Source: Gaiellasilicea sp963784895 (GTDB taxonomy: Bacteria > Actinomycetota > Thermoleophilia > Gaiellales > Gaiellaceae). From it: a DNA stretch of 64,000 nucleotides. Location of the stretch: the NCBI GenBank assembly GCA_963784895.1, contig CAWATM010000001.1, positions 62,001 to 126,000 of the forward strand. The letters run 5' to 3'. A program made the position numbers and the translations under genes. The notes under the pieces were generated by a model. That model did no database searches and was not told the DNA's origin. It saw only the letters and a program-made list of their open reading frames with translations. Positions 27,064 to 35,273 of this stretch are shown here, piece after piece. Numbering within the stretch: position 1 is the first letter of the stretch; each line of letters opens with the position of its first letter.

Positions 27064-29280
27064 TTACGCCGCTGCGGGAGCGACAGGCGCCTCGGGTGCC
27101 TGCTCGTGCTCGAGGCGGGGAAGCCACCCGAGCCAGTTCGGCAGGTACCAGTTGCGATCGCCGAGCAGCTTCATCGTGGCGGGCAGGAGCACCGCGCGGA
27201 TGAGGGTTGCGTCGATCAGGATGGCGGCCGCAAGGCCGATACCCATCTCCTTCATGTCGATCACCGGCAGCAGGGCGAACACCGAGAAGGTGCCGACCAT
27301 GACGACTGCGGCGCTGGTGACGACACCTGCCGTCGACTTGATCCCGTGGGCGACGGCTTCGTCGTTCGAGAGCCCGCGGTCAAAGGCCTCGCGGATGCGG
27401 CTCAGGACGAAGACGTGGTAGTCCATCGAGAGCCCGAAGAGGATCACGAACAGGAACATCGGCAACCAGGGCGTGATGCCCCCGTTCGACTCGAAGTTGA
27501 GCAGGTTCTCGCCCCAGCCCCACTGGAAGACGGCGACGAGGATGCCGTACGCCGCTCCGACGGAGAGCAGGTTGAGCAGGATCGCCTTGAGCGCGACGAC
27601 GATCGAGCGGAACGAGACCAGCATGATCAGGAAGGCGAACAGGAGCACGAAGCCGAAGACGAGCGGCGCGGTCGTCGCCATCTTCGCTTCCCAGTCCTTA
27701 TCCAGCGCGGTCGTGCCGGTGACGGCGTATTCGACGCCCTCCACCTCTCCGAGCGTGCTCGGCAGCAGGTCCTCGCGCAGCGTTGCGAGAGCGGCCTGCG
27801 ACTTGTCGTCTGTGCTCGTGCCCGCGAGCGGGATCGAGAGCTGGGCGACGGTGCTGTCCCGGTTGACCTCGAGCTCGATCGGGCCCTTCATCTGGCCGGA
27901 CGCGAGCGCGTCCTGCTTCAGCTCGACGATCGCATCCTGCACGGCAGGAGTGCGGACGTCATCGGCCTTGATCGCGATCACGGCCGGGTCGTTGCCGCCC
28001 GGGAAGGCGGCGTCGAACTTCTTCAGCGGCTCGACCTCCGGGATGGAGATGTCGTCGACGCCCGTCGTGGCCGTGTTCAGGGAGAGCGCGGGGATGGTCA
28101 GGACGATCAGGACGGCGCCCGCGGCGACAGCCGAGACGACCGGATGCCGGAGCACGCGGTCGAGGACTGCGCCCCAGAAGCGGCTTTCGCCGTTTTTGCT
28201 GCGAAGCCGGTGCACGAACGGGATGCGGCCCTTCTCGACCTTGTCGCCGAGCCTGCCAAGCAGTGCGGGCAGGACGGTGAGCGAGCCGATCATCGCGACG
28301 GCGACGACCATCATCGTGCCAATCGAGAAGGACATGAACGTCTTGTCGCCGGAGAGGAACATGCCGGCCATGGCGATCAGGACGGTGACGCCCGAGATCA
28401 GGACGGCGCGGCCAGAAGTGGCTGCGGCGGCCTCGAGAGCGGCGTGCTCGCTGCGTCCGGCGGCCCGCTCCTCGCGCTCGCGGCGGAGGTAGAAGAGCGA
28501 GTAGTCGATTCCGACGGCGAGGCCGATCAGGAGGATGACCTCGGCGATCTGCTCGTCGACGGCGATGAACTGGCTCGGGATCGCGATCAGCGCGGTGGTT
28601 GCCACGACGGCCGTGATCGCCAGCAGCAGCGGGATCAGGGCCGCGACGGCGGAGCCGAACACGAGCAGGAGGATCACGAGCGTCAGCGGGATTGCGACCA
28701 TCCCCGCTGTCTTCAGCATGTTGTTGAAGGCCGCGTCGGTCGCCTTGGTGGTGGTGACGCTGCCGAGCTGGTTGATCTCGAAGTCCGGATGCTGGGCTGC
28801 GGCCTTGTTGACTGCAGCCTCGAGCTTGTCGATGTAGAGAGCGGCCTCGTCGTACGTGCCGACCGGCTGGTACTGGACCATCGCCGAGTGACCGTCGTCC
28901 GAGACGAGATCCGCGTGACCGACGTCGAGCGGAGTGTCGATCCTGCGTGCCTCGGGGAAGCCGCCAACGGTCTTGGCGACGTCCTCGATCACGGACTTGA
29001 AGGCGGGATCGTCGGCCTTGAGGGTCTTGGACTGGATCAGGACGATCTCGCCCTGCTCGTCAGCGGCCTGCGGGAAGCCGGCCTCGATCATCTTGGTCGC
29101 GGTGGCGGCCTCGCCGACGGCGAGGTCGTCCTGCTCGAGATACTTGGTGCCGACCTGGCCGCCGATGACGACGGCCGCGACGACGAACGCGAGCCAGCCG
29201 AAGACGGCTGTCTTCCAGTGGTTCGCGCTCCACCTGCCCATGCGGGCGGCGATGTTGTTGCTGCGCTTCAGGGGTGACAT
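27064..29280 (-). CDS. MMPL/RND family transporter
   Basis: 738-residue inner-membrane exporter with the usual duplicated layout. One helix (about 22-42), an extracytoplasmic domain, five helices (about 195-360), then a second half with a helix near 385, a second extracytoplasmic domain, and helices from about 555 to 715. The first half contains GLAVGIDYSLFYLRREREE and the second GLSMDYHVFVLSRIREA, each with the Asp/Tyr pair of the proton relay. Family substrates are lipids or drugs; none can be named here. AAAGGAC lies upstream of the start. The PAP2 gene upstream may be co-transcribed (58-nt gap). Confidence 0.92.
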   Translation of the reverse strand: MSPLKRSNNIAARMGRWSANHWKTAVFGWLAFVVAAVVIGGQVGTKYLEQDDLAVGEAATATKMIEAGFPQAADEQGEIVLIQSKTLKADDPAFKSVIEDVAKTVGGFPEARRIDTPLDVGHADLVSDDGHSAMVQYQPVGTYDEAALYIDKLEAAVNKAAAQHPDFEINQLGSVTTTKATDAAFNNMLKTAGMVAIPLTLVILLLVFGSAVAALIPLLLAITAVVATTALIAIPSQFIAVDEQIAEVILLIGLAVGIDYSLFYLRREREERAAGRSEHAALEAAAATSGRAVLISGVTVLIAMAGMFLSGDKTFMSFSIGTMMVVAVAMIGSLTVLPALLGRLGDKVEKGRIPFVHRLRSKNGESRFWGAVLDRVLRHPVVSAVAAGAVLIVLTIPALSLNTATTGVDDISIPEVEPLKKFDAAFPGGNDPAVIAIKADDVRTPAVQDAIVELKQDALASGQMKGPIELEVNRDSTVAQLSIPLAGTSTDDKSQAALATLREDLLPSTLGEVEGVEYAVTGTTALDKDWEAKMATTAPLVFGFVLLFAFLIMLVSFRSIVVALKAILLNLLSVGAAYGILVAVFQWGWGENLLNFESNGGITPWLPMFLFVILFGLSMDYHVFVLSRIREAFDRGLSNDEAVAHGIKSTAGVVTSAAVVMVGTFSVFALLPVIDMKEMGIGLAAAILIDATLIRAVLLPATMKLLGDRNWYLPNWLGWLPRLEHEQAPEAPVAPAAA

Positions 29281-29338
29281 GGCGTGCTGGGTCCTTTCGG
29301 TTCCTGCGGGACTGGTGGTGTTGTCGGGGGTGGTGTGC

Positions 29339-30130
29339 TCAGGCTGCCCGGGCGTGGGACGGCGCGGAATGCGGCGTCCAGGCGTCTCGCGGTGCGGGCA
29401 GCCGCACCGGCTCGACGGCCGGCGGCCGCAGCCGGGAGGCGACGAGCCAGCCGGCGGCGACGACGAGACCGCCTGCGGCCGCGTCGAAGAGGAAGTGGTT
29501 GCCCGTGCCGACGATGATCAGCAGCATCAGGGCCGGGTAGGCGGCGCCGAGGCGGCGGAGCCAGCGCTGCGAGGCGAGCTGTGCGAGCGCGACGCCGACG
29601 ATCAGGGCATAGCCGAAGTGGAGGCTCGGCACGGCGGCGATCGGGTTGTAGAAACTGCCGAGCAGGTCGGAGCTGAGGTCGAGCCCGGTGTTCTTGGTCA
29701 CCGTGTCCGCGAAGCCCATGTTCGCGAGCCGCGGCGGCGCCGCCGGGTAGAGGACATAGCCGACGAGCGCCAGCGCCGTCGAGACGATCAGCGTCGAGCG
29801 GAGGAACGGAAACGCGTGCGGGCGCCGCCGGTGCACCCAGATGAGGACGGCGGCGGTGCCCGCGAAGTGAAGGAGGACGTAGAGGAAGCCGAGCAGCGCC
29901 GGGACGCCGGCGACCGAGCTGACCAGCTGCTGCACGTCGCGCTCGACGAAGAGGTTGAGGCGGCGCTCGAGCGCGACAATGTCGGCCGTATGCGCGCGGG
30001 CAGCCGCCCAGTCCTCGCCGCCGAAGCCGCGGACGAGCTCGTATGCGCCGTAGAGGACGGCCAGCGCTGCGAGCTCGATCCGACCGGGGTAGGGCCGGCC
30101 GGCCAGTCTGCGGATGCGATCGAAGGACAT
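29339..30130 (-). CDS. PAP2 superfamily membrane protein
   Basis: 263-residue multi-helix protein. The PAP2-type triad can be seen as YPAAPPR, AVPSLHFGYA and GTGNHFLFDAAAG, spacing typical of the inositolphosphotransferase/Aur1-like branch. It probably acts on a lipid phosphate or transfers a phospho-head group at the membrane surface. ATG 30130 has GAGAGG upstream. Next to an MMPL lipid/drug exporter, an envelope-lipid role is reasonable inference. Confidence 0.85.
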   Translation of the reverse strand: MSFDRIRRLAGRPYPGRIELAALAVLYGAYELVRGFGGEDWAAARAHTADIVALERRLNLFVERDVQQLVSSVAGVPALLGFLYVLLHFAGTAAVLIWVHRRRPHAFPFLRSTLIVSTALALVGYVLYPAAPPRLANMGFADTVTKNTGLDLSSDLLGSFYNPIAAVPSLHFGYALIVGVALAQLASQRWLRRLGAAYPALMLLIIVGTGNHFLFDAAAGGLVVAAGWLVASRLRPPAVEPVRLPAPRDAWTPHSAPSHARAA

Positions 30131-30295
30131 GGCTGCAGCCTCTCAGTGGGAAAACCACAGGACGATGCGGTGAGCCAGCGTCTTCCGGTGCGGATAGCCG
30201 TACATGGCCTTGAGAGGATTCCGGCCGCGGCGCCCGAGCGATATCCGGCATCACCCCCGGCCGACCCTGGTTTTTCCCTCAGCGTTCGGCGCAGC

Positions 30296-30321
30296 ATCGG
30301 CATCTGTGGGCGGATGCCGAT
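30296..30321. terminator. Perfect 9-bp inverted repeat downstream of the cyclase-receiver gene
   Basis: ATCGGCATC / GATGCCGAT with an 8-nt loop, 51 nt beyond the stop of the minus-strand gene 30372-31568. No T-tract. The rest of the 241-bp gap (30131-30371) shows only the leader of the PAP2 gene. Confidence 0.45.
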
Positions 30322-30371
30322 CGCGCAAAGATCCATGAGGGGCAGTCTGACGGCGGCCCGGAAGACGGCTT

Positions 30372-31568
30372 CTAGCCTCGGAGCAGGGCCAGAACGGCCA
30401 GCACGCGGCGGTGATCCTCCGCGGTCGCCGTCAACCGGAGCTTCACGAAGATGCTCGTGACGTGCTTCTCGACCGCGCGAAGCGTCACGAAGAGCCGCTC
30501 CGCGATTGCCTGGTTCGAGCGGCCCTCGGCCATCAGCTCCAGTACCTCGCGCTCGCGCGGCGACAGCTCGGCGAGGGGATCGTCGCGACGATGCCGGCCG
30601 ACGAGCTGGCTCACGACCGACGGATCGAGCGCCGAGCCGCCCTCGGAGACGCGGCGCACCGCGGCGGCGAACTCGTCGATGTCCGCGACGCGGTCCTTGA
30701 GCAGGTAGCCGACGCTCTCGGCGCTGTCGGAGAGGAGCTCCATCGCGTACCCCGGCTCGACGTACTGCGACAGCACGAGCACGCCGGTGCCCGGATGGTG
30801 CTCGCGGATCTCCTTGGCTGCGCGCAGCCCCTCGTCGGTCTGTGTCGGGGGCATCCGAATGTCGACGACTGCGACGTCGGGCTGGTGCATCGCGACGTGG
30901 CGGAGCAGATCCTCTGCGTTGCCGGACTGGGCCACGACGTCGAAGCCGGCGTCGTCGAGCAGCCGCGCGACCCCTTCCCTGAGCAGCACCGAGTCGTCGG
31001 CGAGAACGACGCGAACCGGCGTCGCGCCCGGCCTGGCGCGGAGGGTGGGGAAGTCGCCGCCGAGCCCCGGCTCGTCCAGCTGGAAGATCCGCTCCGGCTC
31101 CGGCAGCTCCGGCAGCGACCAGAGACCGAGGTCGCGGAGCTCGCGTACCGGCGTGAGCAGAAGTGCCGTGGACTCGGAGGCGACGATCTGGCCGCCGTGT
31201 CCCGCGTTTGCGATCCGGAAAGCGCGGTGGACGTCGACGCCGACGTACCCGTCCTCGCCGAGGGCCGCGGTGCCGGTGTGCAGCCCGATCCGGACACGGA
31301 CCGGCGCCGGCCAGTTGTGCCCCGCGATCCGCCGCTGCGCGTCGACCGCGGCCGTGGCGGCCGTCTCAGCTTCCGCGAAGGCGGCGAAAAGCTCGTCGCC
31401 GCGCGAGTCGACCTCGTGGCCGTCGGCGGCCGCCACGGCCTCGCGTAGCAGGCGCCTGAGATCCGTGAGGACGGGCTGCCAGTCGGCGCCGAGCTCGCGG
31501 GCGAGCCGCGTCGAGCCTTCGACGTCGGCGAAAAAGAACGTGACTGTTCCGGTTGGGAGCGCGCTCAC
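30372..31568 (-). CDS. Class III cyclase domain - receiver - LuxR HTH fusion protein
   Basis: 398-residue cytoplasmic protein with three parts. Residues about 1-170 are a class III adenylate/guanylate cyclase domain (VTFFFADVEGSTRLARELG with the first metal Asp; GDELFAAF with the second; VRIGLHTGTA; GVDVHRAFRIANAGHGGQ). Residues about 188-310 are a receiver domain (acidic pair DD, phospho-Asp in AVVDIRMP, Lys in YLLKDR). Residues about 330-395 are a NarL/LuxR helix-turn-helix (LSPREREVLELMAEGRSNQA). All key receiver residues are present. In the cyclase the usual transition-state Asn is His (DVHRAFR), as in a common actinobacterial subgroup. It lies downstream of a NarL-type kinase that has only a stand-alone receiver. 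Confidence 0.88.
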   Translation of the reverse strand: MSALPTGTVTFFFADVEGSTRLARELGADWQPVLTDLRRLLREAVAAADGHEVDSRGDELFAAFAEAETAATAAVDAQRRIAGHNWPAPVRVRIGLHTGTAALGEDGYVGVDVHRAFRIANAGHGGQIVASESTALLLTPVRELRDLGLWSLPELPEPERIFQLDEPGLGGDFPTLRARPGATPVRVVLADDSVLLREGVARLLDDAGFDVVAQSGNAEDLLRHVAMHQPDVAVVDIRMPPTQTDEGLRAAKEIREHHPGTGVLVLSQYVEPGYAMELLSDSAESVGYLLKDRVADIDEFAAAVRRVSEGGSALDPSVVSQLVGRHRRDDPLAELSPREREVLELMAEGRSNQAIAERLFVTLRAVEKHVTSIFVKLRLTATAEDHRRVLAVLALLRG

Positions 31569-31611
31569 CCAGGGAAGTCTAGGTTCAGGGAGCGCGCTCG
31601 CCCAGTGCTCG

Positions 31612-31839
31612 CTACGCGGCGACGTCGAGCAGCTCGGGGCTGCGCCGGGCGGCGTAGGCGAACGGATGGTAGAAGGCGTCGAGGGCGCGGGAGCGCTCGA
31701 CGGAGAGCTCGAAGGACGAGTCGCTTGCGAGATGGAGCACCTCGACGGCGACGCTGTCGTCCTCGGGCGACCACCAGAGGACGACGTCGATTCCGTCGCC
31801 GCGGCGGTGGGCCAGGTCGATTCTGTGACCGGCGAACAT
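31612..31839 (-). CDS. Small hypothetical protein
   Basis: 75-residue soluble protein of unknown function, with a beta-rich middle (DVVLWWSPEDDSVAVEVLHL) and a C-terminal part with FYHPFAYAARR. ATG 31839 is chosen over ATG 31863 because AAGGAGGA sits 4 nt upstream of it; this excellent site also makes it a likely real gene. It lies between the cyclase fusion and the PAS kinase. Confidence 0.7.
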   Translation of the reverse strand: MFAGHRIDLAHRRGDGIDVVLWWSPEDDSVAVEVLHLASDSSFELSVERSRALDAFYHPFAYAARRSPELLDVAA

Positions 31840-31951
31840 GACTTCCTCCTTGGTTGCGTTCATGGCGCAACACTTTCACCCTGAGCGGGCGCCGAGCATG
31901 CGGCCGGCAGGTCTTCCGAGGTGCGGGCTGCCCTACCCCTCGGGGTCGGGC

Positions 31952-31969
31952 GGGCCGCGAAAGCGGCCC
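31952..31969 (-). terminator. Hairpin directly after the multi-PAS kinase
   Basis: Perfect 7-bp stem GGGCCGC/GCGGCCC with a 4-nt loop (TTTC on the minus strand), starting 2 nt after the kinase stop codon. No T-tract. Confidence 0.6.
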
Positions 31970-31970
31970 T

Positions 31971-34868
31971 TCAGGGGCCTTCGCGCGCCGGGCGTCCGCT
32001 CTGCGGCTGCCCAGCGTGCGCAGGGAGATCCGGGTCGGGATCCAGGGGGATCTCCGCCACGATCCGGGTGCCCAGCGCGGGTGGGCTGTCGATCGTCAGC
32101 GTGCCCTCGAGCGCCGCAACGCGGTCGGAGAGGCCGCGCAGGCCGGAGCCGGTGGCCGAGTCGGCGCCACCGACGCCGTCGTCAGCGACCTCGACGCGCG
32201 TGCTCACCTCGTCGCAGGTGACGCGGACGTTGACGGTGGAAGCGCGGGCGTACTTGATCACGTTTGCGAGCGCCTCCGCGATCACGTAGTACGCGGCAGC
32301 CTCGACCGCCTGCGGCAGCTCCTGCTCGGGTGTCTCGATCTCGACCGGGATCGGCAGCCGCGCCGCCAGCGCCTCGAGCGCCGCTGCGAGGCCGCGGTCG
32401 GTCAGGACGGCCGGGTGGATGCCGCGCGCGAGCTCGCGCAGCTCGTCGAGAGCGGCGGCGAGTTCGTCGCGCGCGGCCTCGAGGACGGCATCGGCGGCAG
32501 GCGGATCGGCGTGGAGCTTGCTCTGGGCGAGGCGGAGCGAGAGCGAGAGCGCCACGAGCCGCTGCTGCGCTCCATCGTGGAGGTTGCGCTCGAGCCGGCG
32601 TCTGGCCTCGTCGCCGGCTTTGACGATGCGGGCGCGCGACGCGCGCAGCTCCTCCTCCTGTCGCTTGCGGTCGCTGATGTCCGCAAACAGCGCCAGGTGG
32701 CTGATCACGTTCTCGGAGGCGTCCCGGATCGGCGCCGCGGAGATCTCGACGTCGATCAGATGCCCGTCCTTGCAGAGGCGCTTTCCTTCGATGCCGGTGT
32801 AGACCTCGCCTGAACGGACGCGCGTCATCAGATCCGCGAGCCGTTCCCGCTCCTCCTCCGGGATGTGCCGGAGCGGGCCGCCGATCATCTCCTCGGCCGT
32901 CCAGCCGAACATCCGCTCCGCCGCGGGGTTCCACATCGAGATCCGGTCGTCGAGATCGACCTCGAGCACAGCCACGGGCGAGGCCTCGATCGTCGCCCGC
33001 AGCCGCTCCTCGCTCGAGCGCAGGTCGTGCTCGCGCCGCTCCCGCTCGGTCACGTCGACGCCGCAGACGAGGACGCGCTCGCGCCCGAGGATGTCGACGA
33101 TCGGCGTCGCGGTCCACTCGATGACTCGCTCGTCCCCCTTCCGGGTCACCCAGCGCGAGAGCCGCAGGTGGGGGTCGACGCCGTTGAACGCCGACGCGAC
33201 GCCGATCGCGGCGAAGTAGCGATCCTCCTCGTGGAAGAGCTCGCCGAAGCTGCGGCCGCGCATCTCCAGGTCCGACCAGCCCATCACCTCGACGAAGGAC
33301 TCGTTGACGGCGTCCTCGACGATCCGCGCCGAGTCGTCGACGACGACGAGGAGGCTCGGCGTGATGTCCGTCACCTTGCTGAGGAAGTCGCGTTCGCGGT
33401 CGAGCTCGATCTCGTGCTGCTTGCGCTCGGTGACGTCGAGCCCGCCGCAGATGACGTTGCGCACGTTGCCCTCTTCGTCCAGCAGCGGCGCCGTCGACCA
33501 CGCGATCACCATCTCCTCGCCGCGGCGGTTGACGAACGTGTTCTCCCAGGTCGCCGCCGGGTGCCCCGGATTCGACTGGAAGCGGGCGCGAACCTCGTCG
33601 CGCTCCTCTGCGGAGATGAAGATGTCCCAGAAGTATTGATGGCGAACCTCCTCGACGTCCTCGAAGCCACTCGCGCGCTCGCAGGCCGTGTTGTAGTTGG
33701 CGATCCGGCCGTCCGGATCGAGCGACATCAGCAGCGAGGGCGCCGTGTTGACGATCGTCTCGAGGAAGACGTACTGAGCACGCACCTCGGCCTGCAGCCG
33801 CTCGTTCTCGAGCCAGAGCGCCGCCGCCACGCTGACTGCGTCGACGAGCTCGGGCTCGTCCGCGAGCGAGGGGTCGTGAAAGAGCGCGCCGACGAGCTGG
33901 CCGTTCCGCATCACGTCGTGGCGCACGCGCGCGCCCTCGTCCCCGCTGAACTCGGTGCCGTCGGGCAGGACGAGCTGCGCCCGGTCTGGAAGCCAGTAGA
34001 CGAGGTCGAGGGAGGGGTCGCGGAGCGCGTGCGCGAGGGCATCGCGGAGCGGGGCGCCGCGGCCGAGCTCGACGAGCAGGTCGGCGACCCCGATCCGCGC
34101 CAGCCGGATGCGGAGCACGCCCGCCAGGAAGGCCACCGGCACGAGCGCGAACGCGACCAGGAAGACGTAGTAGAGCGGCTCCGCCGCCTGTTCGGAGAAC
34201 GCCTGCACGACCAGCTGCACGATCAGCACGCCGAGCACGAGCGCTCCGGTGCCGAGCACCGGCCCGAGCGCCCGGCGGAGCGCGCCCTTGGCGCGGAGGA
34301 AGCGCGTGACGACGATCGCGAGTACGGCGAGGACGAGCCCGAGTGCGAACACGCTGACGATGCCGGTCGCGATCGTGTGTGCGGTCTCGCTGTTCGTCAC
34401 GGCGATCGTGCTCTCGCAGCTGGAGCAGTCGGCGTCGGGCTGCTCGTCGACCAGCAACTGGGCTGCCGTGGCGACGAAGACCAAGACGTAGGTGCTGACG
34501 ACCAGCCGGCGGTCTCTCCGCCCCTGCAAGCGCCCCGTCGGATACGCGAGCAACAGGTGGATGAACGCGCCGAACGTGAAGCTGTTGATCAACAGCCCGA
34601 TCGTCCAGACCCAGTCGTTGTTCGACTCCGTCAGGGCGCCGAGGAACCAGAGGTACGAAACGAGGACGAGCAGCAGGCCGGTGCGGTTGTCGGGCCTGCG
34701 CCAGAGCGCGATCACCCCGGAGGCGAGAAACGAAAGCCCGACCGTGAGGGCGAGCGAGAGGAAGGCCGCTTTGTTCTCGAGGTGGTTGCTCGCGAGGACG
34801 AGCGCCGTGCCGATCACGCACAGCACCAGGCCGACGCCCCCGAGGAGGACGAGTGTGCGTGTTCTCAT
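31971..34868 (-). CDS. Multi-PAS membrane histidine kinase, NarL (HisKA_3) type
   Basis: 965-residue sensor kinase. About seven to eight N-terminal membrane helices (residues 1-270, MASE-like) contain a loop with the pair CSSC. Three PAS domains follow (each ending in a DVTER/DISDR-type PAC motif near 520, 640 and 760). The HisKA_3 dimerisation helix carries the phospho-His in RNLHDGAQQRLVALSLSLR, and the ATPase has the N box EALANVIKYA and G box VADDGVGGA. ATG 34868 overlaps the upstream receiver gene by 4 nt, so the two are coupled. Kinases of this type normally phosphorylate LuxR-type regulators, here possibly the cyclase-REC-HTH protein too. The signal is unknown. Confidence 0.92.
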   Translation of the reverse strand: MRTRTLVLLGGVGLVLCVIGTALVLASNHLENKAAFLSLALTVGLSFLASGVIALWRRPDNRTGLLLVLVSYLWFLGALTESNNDWVWTIGLLINSFTFGAFIHLLLAYPTGRLQGRRDRRLVVSTYVLVFVATAAQLLVDEQPDADCSSCESTIAVTNSETAHTIATGIVSVFALGLVLAVLAIVVTRFLRAKGALRRALGPVLGTGALVLGVLIVQLVVQAFSEQAAEPLYYVFLVAFALVPVAFLAGVLRIRLARIGVADLLVELGRGAPLRDALAHALRDPSLDLVYWLPDRAQLVLPDGTEFSGDEGARVRHDVMRNGQLVGALFHDPSLADEPELVDAVSVAAALWLENERLQAEVRAQYVFLETIVNTAPSLLMSLDPDGRIANYNTACERASGFEDVEEVRHQYFWDIFISAEERDEVRARFQSNPGHPAATWENTFVNRRGEEMVIAWSTAPLLDEEGNVRNVICGGLDVTERKQHEIELDRERDFLSKVTDITPSLLVVVDDSARIVEDAVNESFVEVMGWSDLEMRGRSFGELFHEEDRYFAAIGVASAFNGVDPHLRLSRWVTRKGDERVIEWTATPIVDILGRERVLVCGVDVTERERREHDLRSSEERLRATIEASPVAVLEVDLDDRISMWNPAAERMFGWTAEEMIGGPLRHIPEEERERLADLMTRVRSGEVYTGIEGKRLCKDGHLIDVEISAAPIRDASENVISHLALFADISDRKRQEEELRASRARIVKAGDEARRRLERNLHDGAQQRLVALSLSLRLAQSKLHADPPAADAVLEAARDELAAALDELRELARGIHPAVLTDRGLAAALEALAARLPIPVEIETPEQELPQAVEAAAYYVIAEALANVIKYARASTVNVRVTCDEVSTRVEVADDGVGGADSATGSGLRGLSDRVAALEGTLTIDSPPALGTRIVAEIPLDPDPDLPAHAGQPQSGRPAREGP

Positions 34869-35218
34869 CCGAGCAGATCGGCCAGCGCAGTCCCGCCCAA
34901 CTCGGCTTTCGGGATGAACCCGCGGGCACCACTCTGCTCGATCAGCCCGCCGTAGTCGCACGCTTCCCGGCTGGAGACGAGAACGACGGCCGGTGGGCCG
35001 CCGTTCAGGTTGAGCTCCCGACAGACGGCGAAGCCGTCCATGTCCGGCAACTGCACGTCGAGGAGGATCACGTCGGGGTGCAGCGCACGCGCGGCCGTGA
35101 TCCCCGAAGCGCCGTCCTCAGCCTCGCCGACGACGTCGAACCCCTCGGCCTCGAGAATCGCGCGCGCCGAGGCGCGGAAGCTGGGGTGATCGTCGACGAT
35201 CACTACGGTCTTGGGCAT
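34865..35218 (-). CDS. Stand-alone response regulator receiver
   Basis: 117-residue CheY-like receiver with no output domain. Acidic pair in VIVDDHPSF, phospho-Asp in VILLDVQLPDMDG, conserved Lys in FIPKAEL. ATG 35218 is chosen; the open frame extends to 35299 without homology. The stop overlaps the kinase start (ATGA), so it is the cognate partner or phosphate sink of that kinase. Confidence 0.92.
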   Translation of the reverse strand: MPKTVVIVDDHPSFRASARAILEAEGFDVVGEAEDGASGITAARALHPDVILLDVQLPDMDGFAVCRELNLNGGPPAVVLVSSREACDYGGLIEQSGARGFIPKAELGGTALADLLG

Positions 35219-35273
35219 GGCCGTATCGTGGCAGACGCCAACGTGAGTTGGAGTGCGGTAAACCACACAGTTT

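Noticed and set aside
27106..29277. 723-codon plus-strand open frame over the MMPL gene
   Set aside because: Antisense shadow with extreme Asp/Arg/Gly composition; MMPL motifs on the minus strand are clear.
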